Shown here: positions 1-10,300 of the stretch, piece after piece | How the letters are laid out: every line of letters begins with the position of its first letter | How positions within the stretch are numbered: the first letter of the stretch is position 1 | Notes under the pieces: generated by a model | Told to the model about the DNA's origin: nothing | What the model saw: the letters and a program-made list of their open reading frames with translations, nothing else | Databases searched by the model: none | Made by a program: the position numbers and the translations under genes | From: Chloroflexota bacterium | GTDB taxonomy: Bacteria; Chloroflexota; Dehalococcoidia; Lucifugimonadales; Lucifugimonadaceae | NCBI GenBank assembly: GCA_029262735.1 | Contig: JAJCYY010000110.1 | Coordinates: forward strand, 98,026 to 162,025 | DNA length: 64,000 nt | Direction: 5' to 3'

Positions 1-476
1 AACGGCATCATATAGAAAACAGAGCATTCGATCTGTGCGCGTGAAGTTGATGCCGCTCGGGTATGTGGCCGACGCGTCTCTACCCCAGCGGCTTTACCCA
101 GCGGTCAAGCGGCGCCGGAACCCGGTTCGGGCACCGGCTTCGGTTCCGGTACCATCTCTGGCCAGCGTGACCGAGTCGAAGCCGATGCGCTCAGCCTACT
201 GCGCCATTTGTTCGTGCCGTTCCGTTGATGCGACAAGGACAGCGCCGCCGTCGACTTGAAGAACCGGGACCTTAACATCGTATTGTCGTTCGATGTCCCG
301 ATGTCCCGATGTCCCGATGTCCGAGCCTGTTGCTTTGGAAAAGCAATCTGGACGGCCCGCGTGGCTCTACCTGCGAAAACCTCCTGCATATGGAGTCAGA
401 ACCTCCATCGACTACGAGTCCGGTTGATCGCCGAATTCTGGTAAGGAATGCGAACACGCGGTGCGAGTAATCCTTC
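1..476. other. Left-edge stretch without a recognisable gene
   Basis: No reading frame here has a convincing start, ribosome-binding site or family resemblance on either strand. Short open frames exist but are compositionally arbitrary. The only structure seen is the 8-bp tandem repeat listed separately. The stretch may be the 3' flank of a gene lying left of the window. Confidence 0.5.
291..322. repeat. Tandem 8-bp repeat, four perfect copies
   Basis: The unit CGATGTCC is repeated four times without a mismatch. It lies in non-coding sequence about 155 bases before the next gene. The unit length is not a multiple of three, so it is unlikely to code for a peptide repeat. It may be a slippage-prone microsatellite. 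Confidence 0.9.
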
Positions 477-1367
477 ATGCGTCAGTTCAGATTTGGTGCC
501 ATGTTGATCCTCATGAGAAAGATTCAGCGGCAATATCTGATTCTGTCGGTTCTACTTCTTGCAGGCGCTGTCGGCTCGCTCCTCACACCGTTGAATGTAG
601 ATCCCAGGATCGGCACGTTCTCCGCAGGTCTAACTATCGGAGTACTGATCGCAATCTACATGTTGCGTATAGCGGAACTCGGCGACACCAGGCCTGATGA
701 AGACGTATTCCTTGATTTCCACAACCCTCCGAACGCTCCGGTTGACGAAAATCCCTTAAGTCCGCCCGACAGTTCAAGCAGTCCGCCAGGCGACCCGACG
801 GGACCGGGTGTTACGGCCACCTCGATCACACCGACTGTCCCAGGTTCACCCGGAATTCCCAGTACGCCCAGTATCACTACAACCACCACCAGCCTCGGCG
901 TACCCGATGAGCACAGCGAACCCGAAGCCGATGGCGAAACCGGTGACATGAATGGTCTGAGCGACCAGGATGCCTATCGTGAGTCGGTTGTCGAAATCTC
1001 AGATCAAGGTGAGCGATCGTTAGACGAAGTGCAGATCGATCAGCCGCCTGCCACTGAGCCTGAGCCAACCGAGATCGCCCAATCCAACAATATTCTGAAC
1101 TTCGACCCTGCGGAAGAGGAGAAGACTGTTCCCGCTGCTCAACCGGTCGCGCCACCCGAACTTGCATTCGAAGACCGTTGCGCCTGTGCGTGCGGTTGCG
1201 ACAGGAGATCACGAGGCGGTTTGACCGATCTTTGCGGCAGCTGCATCAGGTGGTGGCAGCAACAGAGCATGCGCTGCAAATGCGACTACACCGTGAACCA
1301 GTACTGCACCTGTGGCGCAATCAGGCATGGTCTTCGTGTTTCGGACGACGTTTCCGAGGCGGCCTGA
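477..1367 (+). CDS. Membrane-anchored protein with Cys-rich C-terminus, unknown function
   Basis: No family is recognised. The ATG at 477 gives 296 residues; methionines at residues 9 and 13 are equally possible starts because no clear Shine-Dalgarno decides. Two hydrophobic stretches (about residues 22-38 and 47-65) suggest a membrane hairpin. Residues 80-215 are a low-complexity Pro/Ser/Thr linker that turns acidic towards its end. The last 60 residues hold ten cysteines in close pairs (a CxCxCxC cluster, then CxxC, CxC and CxC). This looks like a small metal-binding or disulfide-rich module held away from the membrane. The cysteine spacing resembles zinc-ribbon pairs, but no exact match is claimed. 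The gene stands alone, with no operon partner. Confidence 0.6.
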   Translation: MRQFRFGAMLILMRKIQRQYLILSVLLLAGAVGSLLTPLNVDPRIGTFSAGLTIGVLIAIYMLRIAELGDTRPDEDVFLDFHNPPNAPVDENPLSPPDSSSSPPGDPTGPGVTATSITPTVPGSPGIPSTPSITTTTTSLGVPDEHSEPEADGETGDMNGLSDQDAYRESVVEISDQGERSLDEVQIDQPPATEPEPTEIAQSNNILNFDPAEEEKTVPAAQPVAPPELAFEDRCACACGCDRRSRGGLTDLCGSCIRWWQQQSMRCKCDYTVNQYCTCGAIRHGLRVSDDVSEAA

Positions 1368-1669
1368 GCCAGTTTCGCCATTAAAACGACCAGACAGCCT
1401 CATCCGCACCGTCGCCAGTGATCACACTCGATCTGTCGTTGGACTGCAACGCGACAAGCCGCTAGCTGAACGGCGAGGACCTGTCGCCACGCATGACAAT
1501 GTTTTGCGGCAACGTCTCTCGGTATGCAACTCATCAACCGAGCGTTTGGTTGGATGACCGGTACTCCTCCCAGGGGTTTTTGCAGGAACCGGGCAATGTC
1601 CAGCCCAGGTCTACCCTGAAACCGTGCAATCCAATCAGCCTGAGTCACAAAACGCATATAAGTAATGAA
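1368..1669. other. Intergenic, nothing recognised
   Basis: This gap separates the convergent Cys-rich protein gene and the secreted protein gene. Short open frames in it have no support. The terminator hairpin of the minus-strand gene lies at its right end. Confidence 0.5.
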
Positions 1670-1697
1670 AGAGGGCGGCTCGCATGAGCCGCCCTCT
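1670..1697 (-). terminator. Rho-independent terminator of the secreted protein gene
   Basis: A perfect 12-bp GC-rich stem (1670-1681 with 1686-1697) closes a 4-base loop. Read on the minus strand it is followed by TTT and an AT-rich tail, and it lies 21 bases after the stop codon at 1719. Confidence 0.85.
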
Positions 1698-1718
1698 ATT
1701 CGAATTCGGCATGGGAGC

Positions 1719-3033
1719 CTAGTTCTGTCCGATCCACCCTGTGAGCAGCGCGGAGCCGAACTGGTCGCCCAGGGCTAACGGCTGCGAGCATGAAGTGTGG
1801 AATTGCACCTCTTGCAGCAGGTTGTCGCTCAGGTCGAAGACAAGCACGAACGTGTTTGAACTCAGCCTGTCTTTGTCCTCGGCAGCGGCGTCGATGTCGA
1901 ATGATCCGTCGAGTGCCACAGTGCCATCGAACCAGATCTTGGCCTTGTTGTCGTTCGGGTCGCTCTTGTCCAGGGCGATAATCCGCACGCTGGCGGCATC
2001 GTTCGGGTCACCTGTGACGGTGGCCTTCGAGGGGTCCTGCGAGTTGGAAGAGCCATCAGGGCCATCGCCGGTGTAGACCATCGTAAGCACAACCGGCTTA
2101 CCGAGCCTGTCGCAGCTTTCACCCTGCTGCGCATCGATGCCCACTTTGGTGTACTTCTCGATGTCTATCGCGCCGTTAGCCGGTACCGGCAACGCCAGCG
2201 CGGCCGCGTTCCATGCAAAGGAAGCGGGAAGGTCTCCAGAAGCGAAGTCGTCTCGTGAAAGCGCTTGCACCGTCAGCGAAGTGGCTCCAGCGGGAACGTT
2301 CGCAGTGATCTCAACAGTGTCCCACTCGCCACCGTCACCACTATCCAGCAGGTTTGAGTACACGGTTGTAACACCGCCGCTCTCAACCTCGATAGATGAC
2401 GGACGTAATACGCCTGAACCACTGGCTGAGCCAGTCACGCTGGAGAAGAACATGTCCAGCGTTGCCGTCCGGTCCCCTGGCGTCGCAGCGAAGTTGAAAG
2501 TCTGTGCCACAGTAGTGTCGAGGGGCGCTTTGAAGTCGAAGAACACCAGGTCGTTTCCATCTCGAAGTTCGATGGTTTGTGCCGAGCCATCATCGAGGAT
2601 CACCATTACACCGGCACCGTTGTTGGCAAAATCAAACGCCATATCCGACACCGATAGCGAATTCAGACCTGGTCCAACCAGGCCGAGCGCGGTGATATCG
2701 GCCCGGAAAGTCTCGCTATTGATTCTGCTGAAAAACGTCGTCGGCCCACCGATCAGAGTCCCGGTGACCGAATTCCCGTTGATCGAAATCGTGTCGTCGT
2801 CAGTCCTCTGGAACTGACCTTCCCAGTAGAGCAACACTTGCACCCGCAGGGACAGTTAAATCTATCGTTCCCGGTTGACTTAGCATTCCGGTACCAGCAG
2901 CGATGACATCGGTGCCATCCGCAATAGCAATGCTGGGTGTACCGAGCTGCTCTGTACCGTCGCTCGAGACAATCTGAGTCCCCAGTGCTGCCAACATAAC
3001 TACAGCCAGGAAAGCTGCAAGTCTCTTCCTCAT
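1719..3033 (-). CDS. Secreted protein with beta-sandwich-like repeats, split by a frameshift
   Basis: Two adjoining frames make one gene. The first (3033 to about 2840) starts with a signal peptide (two basic residues, then a hydrophobic core over residues 5-20) and runs into a TVPAGASV motif. The second frame continues exactly there with QVLLYWEGQF and runs for about 370 residues to 1719. The motif VPAG followed by LLYW is common near the start of extracellular beta-sandwich domains, so a one-base shift near 2835-2845 has broken one coding sequence. The rest is Ser/Thr/Asp/Gly-rich with two cysteines, typical of exported proteins, and has no catalytic motif I recognise. The shift may be an assembly error or a real mutation. 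A strong terminator follows the stop. Confidence 0.7.
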
Positions 3034-3444
3034 AGACGTACTCCTTGTTCCCTCTTCTACATGCGACTCGTCAGAGCCGTCGAACGGGAGATTCTTTTCA
3101 CCGGTTGCCGGGATGCTGGTACGTCAACAACACTGCGCGGTCTAACCATTATTTTTCGTTTATTTTGGGCACAACCTGGTTCGCCAATGGCGTAGCTGCT
3201 TCGTTTCCTTCACTTGCAGAAACGCTTTGGTAACGGATGAAACTCCTGGAGCTGACCTCACAGGGCATGCGCGTGCCGTGCCGGTTATCACCTCACTCTC
3301 CCGCTCTCCTGCCATCAGCTTCGTCCGCCCACTCCGTCGCCCGCCGGGCTAGAATGCGTGATCTACCGGCCGTTCAGTAATCCGGCCAGATCGTTTCGAG
3401 CCATGGCTCCAGCCAACCAACCCACGCAGAGACCAGGAAAATAT
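3034..3444. other. Divergent intergenic region
   Basis: It lies between the leftward secreted-protein gene and the rightward sugar-acid operon, and presumably carries promoters for both. An A/T-rich block around 3150-3170 is the only compositional feature. A TAGAAT hexamer at 3350-3355 could be a -10 element for the operon, but no matching -35 is visible. Confidence 0.4.
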
Positions 3445-4170
3445 ATGGCAGACTTCAAACGACCGCCAAAAGAGATCGTAGACAAACTCGCCAAAATCGG
3501 CAGTGCGACCGCCAGCGGTGAGCTGAAGAAGCTCGGCATCCGCAATCCGCACATCATCGGCCCAGTTGCCCGAACTCCGGGCAAGGCAATCGCCGGTCCC
3601 GCCATGACGCTGCTGTTCATGCCCAAACGTGAGGACATCTACCCGGAAGGCGAGTACGTTGAGCCCGATGTGCAGGTCCACCGCCACGCGCTGATCGAGG
3701 CGCAGCCCGGTGACGTTGTGGTTGTCGATGCCCGCGGCAGCATGTCGAGCGGTACCTTCGGCGAGATGATGCTGACCTACTTCCGGGGTAAAGGTGGCGC
3801 AGGCATTGTTGTCGACGGCTGCATCCGAGACTTCCCTGAAGTGCAAAAGCTGAACCTGCCGATGTGGATACGCGGCACAACGCCAAACTTCCACACGCAA
3901 ACCGACCAGTTCCCAATGGCGCACGCAGTCCCGATCGCCTGCGGAGGCGTCCTGGTGTTCCCGGGCGACGTGATTGTGGCAGACGACGATGGCGCCGTTG
4001 TTGTACCTCAGGCACTGGCCGCTGAGCTGGCAGAAAAGGGCGGTGAGCACTCCGAATGGGAGGTCTTCAGCCGCATGAAGCTGGCCGAGGGCGGTGACCT
4101 GCGAAAGTACTATCCGCTGACAGATGAGGCGCGCTCCGAGTACGAGGAGTGGAAGAAAACGAACGGCTGA
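3445..4170 (+). CDS. RraA-like protein (HMG/CHA aldolase superfamily)
   Basis: About 241 residues of the RraA-like fold, shared by RNase E inhibitor RraA and by 4-hydroxy-4-methyl-2-oxoglutarate/4-carboxy-4-hydroxy-2-oxoadipate aldolases. The signature region GGAGIVVDGCIRDFPE (about residues 116-131) holds the Arg-Asp pair that binds substrate and metal in the aldolases. The ATG at 3445 is preferred over upstream GTG and ATG because AGGA lies six bases before it. It is the first gene of a three-gene set with a four-carbon sugar-acid kinase and a PdxA-like dehydrogenase, which favours a metabolic aldolase or decarboxylase role over RNase control. No RNase E is expected to be targeted, and the substrate is unknown. 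Confidence 0.85.
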   Translation: MADFKRPPKEIVDKLAKIGSATASGELKKLGIRNPHIIGPVARTPGKAIAGPAMTLLFMPKREDIYPEGEYVEPDVQVHRHALIEAQPGDVVVVDARGSMSSGTFGEMMLTYFRGKGGAGIVVDGCIRDFPEVQKLNLPMWIRGTTPNFHTQTDQFPMAHAVPIACGGVLVFPGDVIVADDDGAVVVPQALAAELAEKGGEHSEWEVFSRMKLAEGGDLRKYYPLTDEARSEYEEWKKTNG

Positions 4171-4210
4171 CTTACTAGCGCCAGCCACTGTTGAAACGTG
4201 AAAGGCGGCG

Positions 4211-5521
4211 ATGGCTGAACAAGCTCGCCTAACCATCTTTGCGGACGACCTGACCGGTGCCCTGGACTGCGCCGCCGCGTTTGCATCAAATGGAAACAGA
4301 ACGATCGTAGTGCCCGGTTACAAGTCTCACGACCCGACCGGTTACGATGTCGTTTCTATCGATATGGACACTCGGAGGCTGCGGCCCGAGATAGCGTCGA
4401 ACATGGTCTACGTGGGAGTGCTTCACCTAAGCCGCCTCGACAGACGGGTCAGGTTCGTGAAGATCGACTCAACCCTACGAGGCCATCCGGGGATTGAGAT
4501 TGGTGCCACTGCAGCAGCCAGTAGCGCAGCGATCACGCTGATCGCACCTTCGTTCCCGGCGACCGGGCGCACCGTTCGCTACGGCCTGCTCGACGTCCGC
4601 GGGGTGCCGCTCGCCGCCACCGAGGTTGGAAAGGACCCTCTCTCACCGGTCAGTTCGAGTAGCGTCGTAGATGTGCTGGCAGAGCACTCACGGCTGCCCA
4701 TCTCCAAGATTGCTCTCGATGAGATCAGGTCGGGACGATTACATAGCCGGCTCGCGGAACTGACGAGCGATCGTGACGGACCGTTTCTCGTTGTTTGTGA
4801 CGCAGAAACCGATGAAGACCTTGACTCTGTTGTAGAGGCTGGGCTTCGTTTCGAATCGTTTGAGATTTCAGTTGGCGCGGGCGAACGCAAGGGCGTCGTC
4901 TTTGCCGGTTCGGCCGGCCTCGCATCGGCGCTGGCTCGTCAAACGGTTTCAGCAGGGGCGTCAGGCCGTGTTGAGTCACCGAACTTCACCTCACCCATCC
5001 TGCTGATCACCGCGAGCCAACGCACTCTGGCAGAAAAGCAGATCGAAGCGCTCAGCGCGACGCTCGACGTCGAATCACACTATATTTCCATTGACGTTAC
5101 GCCAGACGGAACCAGCAGCCCAGCTACCCTCGACCGAGAGACTATGAGTGCTGCGCTTGAGTCGCGGCGGGACATCGCCATCCGAGCCGTGGCGTCGGGC
5201 GACCTCAACTCGATGTCGCTATCAGCGGTAAGAAAAGCGGCGGACTCCATCGCCGAGCAGCTGGGCCAATTGGTCGCCTCACTCGTCAGCCAGCACCAGA
5301 TCGGCGGCATCGTCATCATTGGTGGCGATACCGCTAGGGAAACCCTGCTCTCAATGGAAGCTGATGGTATCGTTCTGGCCGCAGAGCCGCTGCCGGGCGT
5401 CGCGGTGGGAACCGTCTCGGGCGGCAAGCTTGACCGCGTGACCATCGCCACAAAAGCTGGTGCATTCGGAGACAGCCAGACCCTCGTCGAACTCTTCAAC
5501 AAACTGATCCCAAACAAATGA
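4211..5521 (+). CDS. Four-carbon acid sugar kinase (DUF1537 family)
   Basis: 436 residues, normal for the family. The N-terminal ADDLTGA motif (residues 11-17) marks the sugar-acid binding domain. The C-terminal GGDTA motif and the following glycine-rich segments form the nucleotide-binding domain. Family members phosphorylate the 4-hydroxyl of D-threonate, D-erythronate or 3-oxo-tetronate with ATP. The stop overlaps the start of the next gene by four bases (ATGA), so translation is probably coupled to the PdxA-like enzyme. That gene pair is the known D-threonate/D-erythronate module (DtnK or DenK with PdxA2). Which isomer is used cannot be read from the sequence. Confidence 0.9.
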   Translation: MAEQARLTIFADDLTGALDCAAAFASNGNRTIVVPGYKSHDPTGYDVVSIDMDTRRLRPEIASNMVYVGVLHLSRLDRRVRFVKIDSTLRGHPGIEIGATAAASSAAITLIAPSFPATGRTVRYGLLDVRGVPLAATEVGKDPLSPVSSSSVVDVLAEHSRLPISKIALDEIRSGRLHSRLAELTSDRDGPFLVVCDAETDEDLDSVVEAGLRFESFEISVGAGERKGVVFAGSAGLASALARQTVSAGASGRVESPNFTSPILLITASQRTLAEKQIEALSATLDVESHYISIDVTPDGTSSPATLDRETMSAALESRRDIAIRAVASGDLNSMSLSAVRKAADSIAEQLGQLVASLVSQHQIGGIVIIGGDTARETLLSMEADGIVLAAEPLPGVAVGTVSGGKLDRVTIATKAGAFGDSQTLVELFNKLIPNK

Positions 5522-6519
5522 CCTCAAACCCCATAATCGGCATAACACTCGGCGACCCGGCTGGCGTCGGACCCGAAGTAACCGTCAAGGCGCTACCGGA
5601 CGAGATCGCGCTCAACCGCAGCCGCCCAGTGGTCTTCGGCGACGCACGCGTTGTTCAAGAAGCGGCAAACCGGTGGCTCGACGGTTGGACGGTCCGGGCG
5701 ATATCCGACCCTCACGACTCATCACCGCGGCATGGCGTGATCGATGTTCTCGACCTGAACAACTGCGACCCTGCGAAGGTCACGACCGGCAAGGTCGATG
5801 CTTACACGGGCGAAGCGGCCTATCAGGCCGTCGTGCAGGCCACCGAGATGGCGAAGGCAGGCCAGATCGACGCCATCGTGACCGCACCGCTCAACAAAGA
5901 GGCGATGCACCTGGCAGGCCACAAGTTCGACGGCCACACAGGACTTCTCGGCCACCTCTGCGGCACGAAAAACTACTTCATGCTGCTCGGTTCACCGAAG
6001 CTGCGGGCGATTCATGTCTCCACACACGTTTCTGTTGGCGAGGCGGTGAAGCGGGTCAAGCGTGATCGCGTCCTTGCAACCATTGGTGCCGCGAACGACC
6101 ACCTGAAGCAGCTTGGCATCGCCGAACCGCGCATTGGCGTGTGCGGTCTCAACCCGCACGCCGGTGAGAACCGGCTCTTCGGCGCCGAGGACGAGGATGA
6201 GATAAGACCTGCCTGTGAAGACGCCATTGCTCAAGGCATCAATGCCGTCGGACCGCTGCCCGCCGACTCCGCTTTTCGGCAGGCCTACGAGGGCAAGTGG
6301 GACGTAATGGTCGTCATGTATCACGACCAGGGCCACGTGCCGATGAAGCTGATCGCCTTCGACGAGGGTGTGAATGTCACCGTTGGCCTGCCAATCATCC
6401 GCACATCCGTCGATCACGGAACGGCGTTCGATATCGCGGGACAGGGTATCGCCAACCCGGCCAACATGAAGTCAGCCATCGACTACGCATACAGGCTGGC
6501 AACAGGGACGCCGGAGTAG
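5518..6519 (+). CDS. pdxA2: PdxA-family 4-phospho-sugar-acid dehydrogenase (PdxA2-like)
   Basis: 333 residues. The family motif GDPAGVGPE lies at residues 12-20. The conserved metal-site histidines are in HKFDGHTGLLGH, YHDQGHVPMK and the C-terminal VDHGTAFD segment. True PdxA oxidises 4-phosphohydroxy-L-threonine in vitamin B6 synthesis. PdxA2 paralogues coupled to DUF1537 kinases oxidise 4-phospho-D-threonate or 4-phospho-D-erythronate at C3 with NAD, and decarboxylation then gives dihydroxyacetone phosphate. The ATGA overlap with the kinase gene and the absence of any pyridoxine gene nearby support the catabolic role. It is the last gene of the operon. Confidence 0.88.
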   Translation: MTSNPIIGITLGDPAGVGPEVTVKALPDEIALNRSRPVVFGDARVVQEAANRWLDGWTVRAISDPHDSSPRHGVIDVLDLNNCDPAKVTTGKVDAYTGEAAYQAVVQATEMAKAGQIDAIVTAPLNKEAMHLAGHKFDGHTGLLGHLCGTKNYFMLLGSPKLRAIHVSTHVSVGEAVKRVKRDRVLATIGAANDHLKQLGIAEPRIGVCGLNPHAGENRLFGAEDEDEIRPACEDAIAQGINAVGPLPADSAFRQAYEGKWDVMVVMYHDQGHVPMKLIAFDEGVNVTVGLPIIRTSVDHGTAFDIAGQGIANPANMKSAIDYAYRLATGTPE

Positions 6520-6577
6520 TCGGTTTCGTTGATACAGAATAGTGCTGGCGTCTGCTGTCTGCCCCGTGATGCCGAGC

Positions 6578-6970
6578 TCAGTCTATGTAATACGGATACG
6601 GGTCGAGACCGAGCAAACTATACGTTGCGAAGTACAGTTCTCCCGACAACTCTAATAAAACCTTATTTGCTCTCTTCGCATCGCGCTCATAGACAACATG
6701 ATGTTCGTTCGCGCGCGAGATTGCCAGGTCTCCCAATGACCCCATTGTTCCAGTAAAACATCCCTTTTTGATCTGACTAGCAACATCGTGTAATGAGTCG
6801 ACGTCATTCTCTTGTATTGAGCGAAGCTGGTCTCCGTATCTTGAAAATTTTTCAGCCCACAAAGTGACACCGTATTTTTCAAGGTGCTGCGTTAGTTTGT
6901 CTACGATCTCTAGCACATATTGTTGTGTATATTTTGGCATTTGATTGTGGCCATAGCAAAACTTGCCCAT
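6578..6970 (-). CDS. Small hypothetical protein, possibly DUF6966-like
   Basis: 130 residues, soluble, mainly helical, with no signal or membrane segment. A KLTQHLEKYG...LWAEKFSRY segment followed by a short GTMGSLGDL motif resembles the small DUF6966-type family, but this is from memory and tentative. The codon content is clearly richer in A and T than that of its neighbours, which suggests recent acquisition. The start at 6970 is uncertain; residue 11 is another methionine. It lies alone between two genes on the opposite strand. Confidence 0.55.
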   Translation of the reverse strand: MGKFCYGHNQMPKYTQQYVLEIVDKLTQHLEKYGVTLWAEKFSRYGDQLRSIQENDVDSLHDVASQIKKGCFTGTMGSLGDLAISRANEHHVVYERDAKRANKVLLELSGELYFATYSLLGLDPYPYYID

Positions 6971-7348
6971 TTTTGAGCACCGAAATGTCTTCTACCCACA
7001 TCTGTACTACAGACTCACTGCCGTTCTTGACACCTCTGACGTACATGGTATTTCCGGCTGGCACCCTGAATCTAGTTACACGCAACATTGTATTCCCCGG
7101 TGGCAACTGTCGGCCGGGACGGTCGACAGTTGCCACCATTCGACAAGCTCAGGATGGTAAAAGCATTCACCCTCTCCTTTTATTCCTCTCCCATCGAGGG
7201 AGGAGGATTTATACAGGGCCATTGCCAGCCTGAGCCGGGGTGCCCGATTGCGGGTCAAGGTTCAAGTTCAGAATGACATGTGATCCAACCCGAACATATC
7301 CCGCCGCCAAACTTGGCCCTCATTCAACTCTCGGCGCATAATTGCCAG
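6971..7348. other. Intergenic with inverted repeat and a CTCAGGA-type dispersed motif
   Basis: Nothing in this gap resembles a gene. It holds a 14-bp perfect inverted repeat (7099-7137). Immediately to its right is a TTCGACAAGCTCAGGATGG motif at 7139-7157, a sequence type that recurs in inverted form at about 52579-52597. Such motifs are widespread bacterial intergenic repeats. Confidence 0.5.
7099..7137. repeat. Perfect 14-bp inverted repeat with 11-base spacer
   Basis: GGTGGCAACTGTCG (7099-7112) is the exact reverse complement of 7124-7137. There is no T-run after it, so a terminator is unlikely. It may be an operator, a cruciform-forming repeat or a transposon scar upstream of the helicase gene. 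Confidence 0.8.
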
Positions 7349-10300
7349 ATGGCTGCCAAACGTAAAACTGAGGCAAATTCGACGGTCTCAGCGAAGAGAT
7401 CCACCGGCGGAATCGATCCGTTGGAAAACTTCCTACCAGCCGTCCGGCACTGGTTCATCGAAGCCTTTGGAGAACCGTCGCCCCCGCAGGTGCAGGCATG
7501 GCCGCACATCACCACAGGCGAAAACGTCCTCATCCATGCGCCCACCGGTTCCGGCAAAACGCTCGCCGCCTTCCTCGCCGCAATCGACCGTCTCTTCGCC
7601 ACGACGAAATCCGGCAAACGCAACACAGGCGTCGAAACCCTCTACATCTCACCGCTCAAGGCTCTCAACAACGACATCGAACGCAACCTGCGCCAGCCGC
7701 TGACCGGCATTCGCAGTACCGCCTCTGCGCAAGGCAATGACCTGCCAGAGATCACCGCTGAAGTCCGCACCGGTGATACTCCTCAATCCGCCCGCGCCCG
7801 TATGGTGCGTCGCCCACCGCACATCCTGATCACCACCCCGGAATCGCTCTACCTGCTACTTACCTCTCCGCAAGCCCGCAACATCCTGCGCACCGTCAAG
7901 ACCGTCATCGTCGACGAGATTCACTCGATCTCGGGCACAAAGCGGGGAGTTCACCTGTCACTCAGCCTCGAACGGCTGGAACAGCTGTCACCGAACTTTC
8001 AGCGCATCGGCCTCTCTGCCACGCAAAAGCCACTCGACGAGGTCGCACGCTTCCTCGGCGGCCAGCTGGCCAAGGAGTCGCCAGACGGCCTCATCTCCGA
8101 GCCTCGTCCGGTCACAATCATCGACGCGCAGTACGAAAAGCGGCTCGAGGTCGAAGTGCTCGGCATGCCTGACCGTCCAATCGGGCAAGGATCGGGCGAA
8201 AGCGTTGAGTCCGTTTGGCCCCAGATAATCCCTTCGGTACTCGAAGACATCAGGGCCAACCGCACCACACTCGTCTTCGCAAACTCCCGCCGGCAGGCAG
8301 AGCAGACAACCGATCGCCTGAACGCGCACTTCGCCGAGCAACAATCCGGGCAAGACTTCCCGGTAGAGCCGCCGCAAATGAACGCTGTGCTGGACGGCGC
8401 GACCACGGATCAAGACGAGGCTGAAGGGCCGTTCTATGCCCACCACGGCTCCATTTCGAATGAGAACCGTCACATGCTGGAAGAGGCGCTCAAGGCCGGT
8501 GAGCTTCCTGCGCTTGTCGGCACGAGTTCGCTTGAACTGGGCATCGACATAGGCACCGTCGATCTCGTCGTTCAGCTCCAGTCCCCGAAGACCGTGACGC
8601 AGGGTCTCCAGCGCGTCGGCCGCTCCGGCCACCGGGTCGGCGAGACCAGCCGCTATCGCATCTACGCCACGCACGAGGAGGACCTTATCGAGTCTGCCGT
8701 CATCGCCCGCGGCATGGCTAACGGTGATGTCGAAGAGGTCTACACGCCCCAGAATCCGCTGGACGTGCTTGCGCAACAGGTGGTCGCAGCGGTGGCGCTG
8801 GACAACTGGCCCGCAGATGACCTGTTCCGAGTTTTCAGGGGTGCATATCCCTATCATCGGCTCGAACGCTCCAGCTTCGACACCGTTCTCAAGCTGGTGT
8901 CCGGCAAGTACCCCCGCCACGTCTTCAGCACATTGCGCGCCCGCGTAAATTGGGACGAAGTTGGCGGCATGCTGAGAGCGCTGCCCGGCACGCGAATGCA
9001 CGCAGTCGACAACGGTGGGGCGATAGTCGACCGTGGCGCTTTCCCGGTCTACCTGCCCGACCGAAAAACCCGCATCGGCGAGCTGGACGAGGAGTTCGTC
9101 TACGAATCGAAGCCGGGCGATGTGTTCGTGCTCGGCAGCCAGGTCTGGCGCGCTGCTGACATCGACGACGACCGGGTTATTGTGGAGCCTGCTCCGGGCG
9201 CTGCGCCCCGTATGCCGTTCTGGCGCGGAGAGTCCCAGTGGCGTCCACTCCAGCTTTCACAGACGCTGGCGCAGTTCAAGGCTGAAGTGGCCGTGCGCCT
9301 CCAGCCATACGTTGACGATGAGTCCGATCCGCCCGAAGTCCGAGATTGGCTGCAACACGACTATTTCTGCGACGAACCTGCAGCTCGACAGATCATTAAC
9401 TACGTTCGGCGCCAGCTGCGAAGTGTTGGCGAAGTCGGCAGCATCGCTTCCGACCGCTCTCTACTCGTTGAGACGTTCAGCGACTCCGTCGGCGACCGCC
9501 GCGTCGTAGTCCACTCCTCATTCGGCGGCAAGGTCAACGGCCCGTGGTCGGTAGCGCTGTCTTCCGTCATCAAGGAGCGGACCGGCGTCGAGCCAGAGGT
9601 CGAGGTGAATGACGATGGCATCCTGTTCCGGCTGCCCGGAGCGGACGGCGAGTTCCCGGAAGACTTGCTCACTGCGCTCACGCCCGAACAGACTCGTGAG
9701 CGAGTCCTCGCGGGGCTGACAGACTCGGCCCTGTTCGGCGCGCTGTTCAGACAGAACGCGCAGCGCGCCCTGCTGCTGCCGGGGACGCGGAGAGGCCGAC
9801 GCACACCGTTCTGGCTCCAGCGGCTAAGGTCAAAAGACCTCCTCGCCGTCTCTCGCGGATTTCCTGACTTTCCAGTCATGCTTGAGACGTTTCGTGACTG
9901 CCTCGAAGACGCCATGGATCTGCCCGGCCTGATGCAGGTCGTGGAGTCGCTCCAGGCAGGCGAGATCACGGTCAACCGTCACAGTTCCGCCGCGCCCAGC
10001 CCGGTCGCCCGCGCCCTGAGTTTCGCACTCGAAGCGTGGTACATGTACCAGTGGGACGCACCGAAGGCCGAACGGTCTATCCAGCAGCTCGGCCTAGACC
10101 GCGGCCAGCTCGCGGCGCTTATGCGAGATCCTTCGTTCGCCGGCACGCTCAGGCAGGAGGCGCTCGAAGAGATTTCAGGGCAGGTCGCCCACACCGTGTC
10201 CGGCCGGCGAGCCCGCTCCGCAACAGAGCTGGCGCAGCTGCTCGAAGACCTTGGTGACCTCACACCGGCAGAGATAGAAGCCCGTTCAGACGGCGACTTC

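Noticed and set aside
291..322. CRISPR array
   Set aside because: The four 8-bp units are directly adjacent without spacers, and no cas genes are present.
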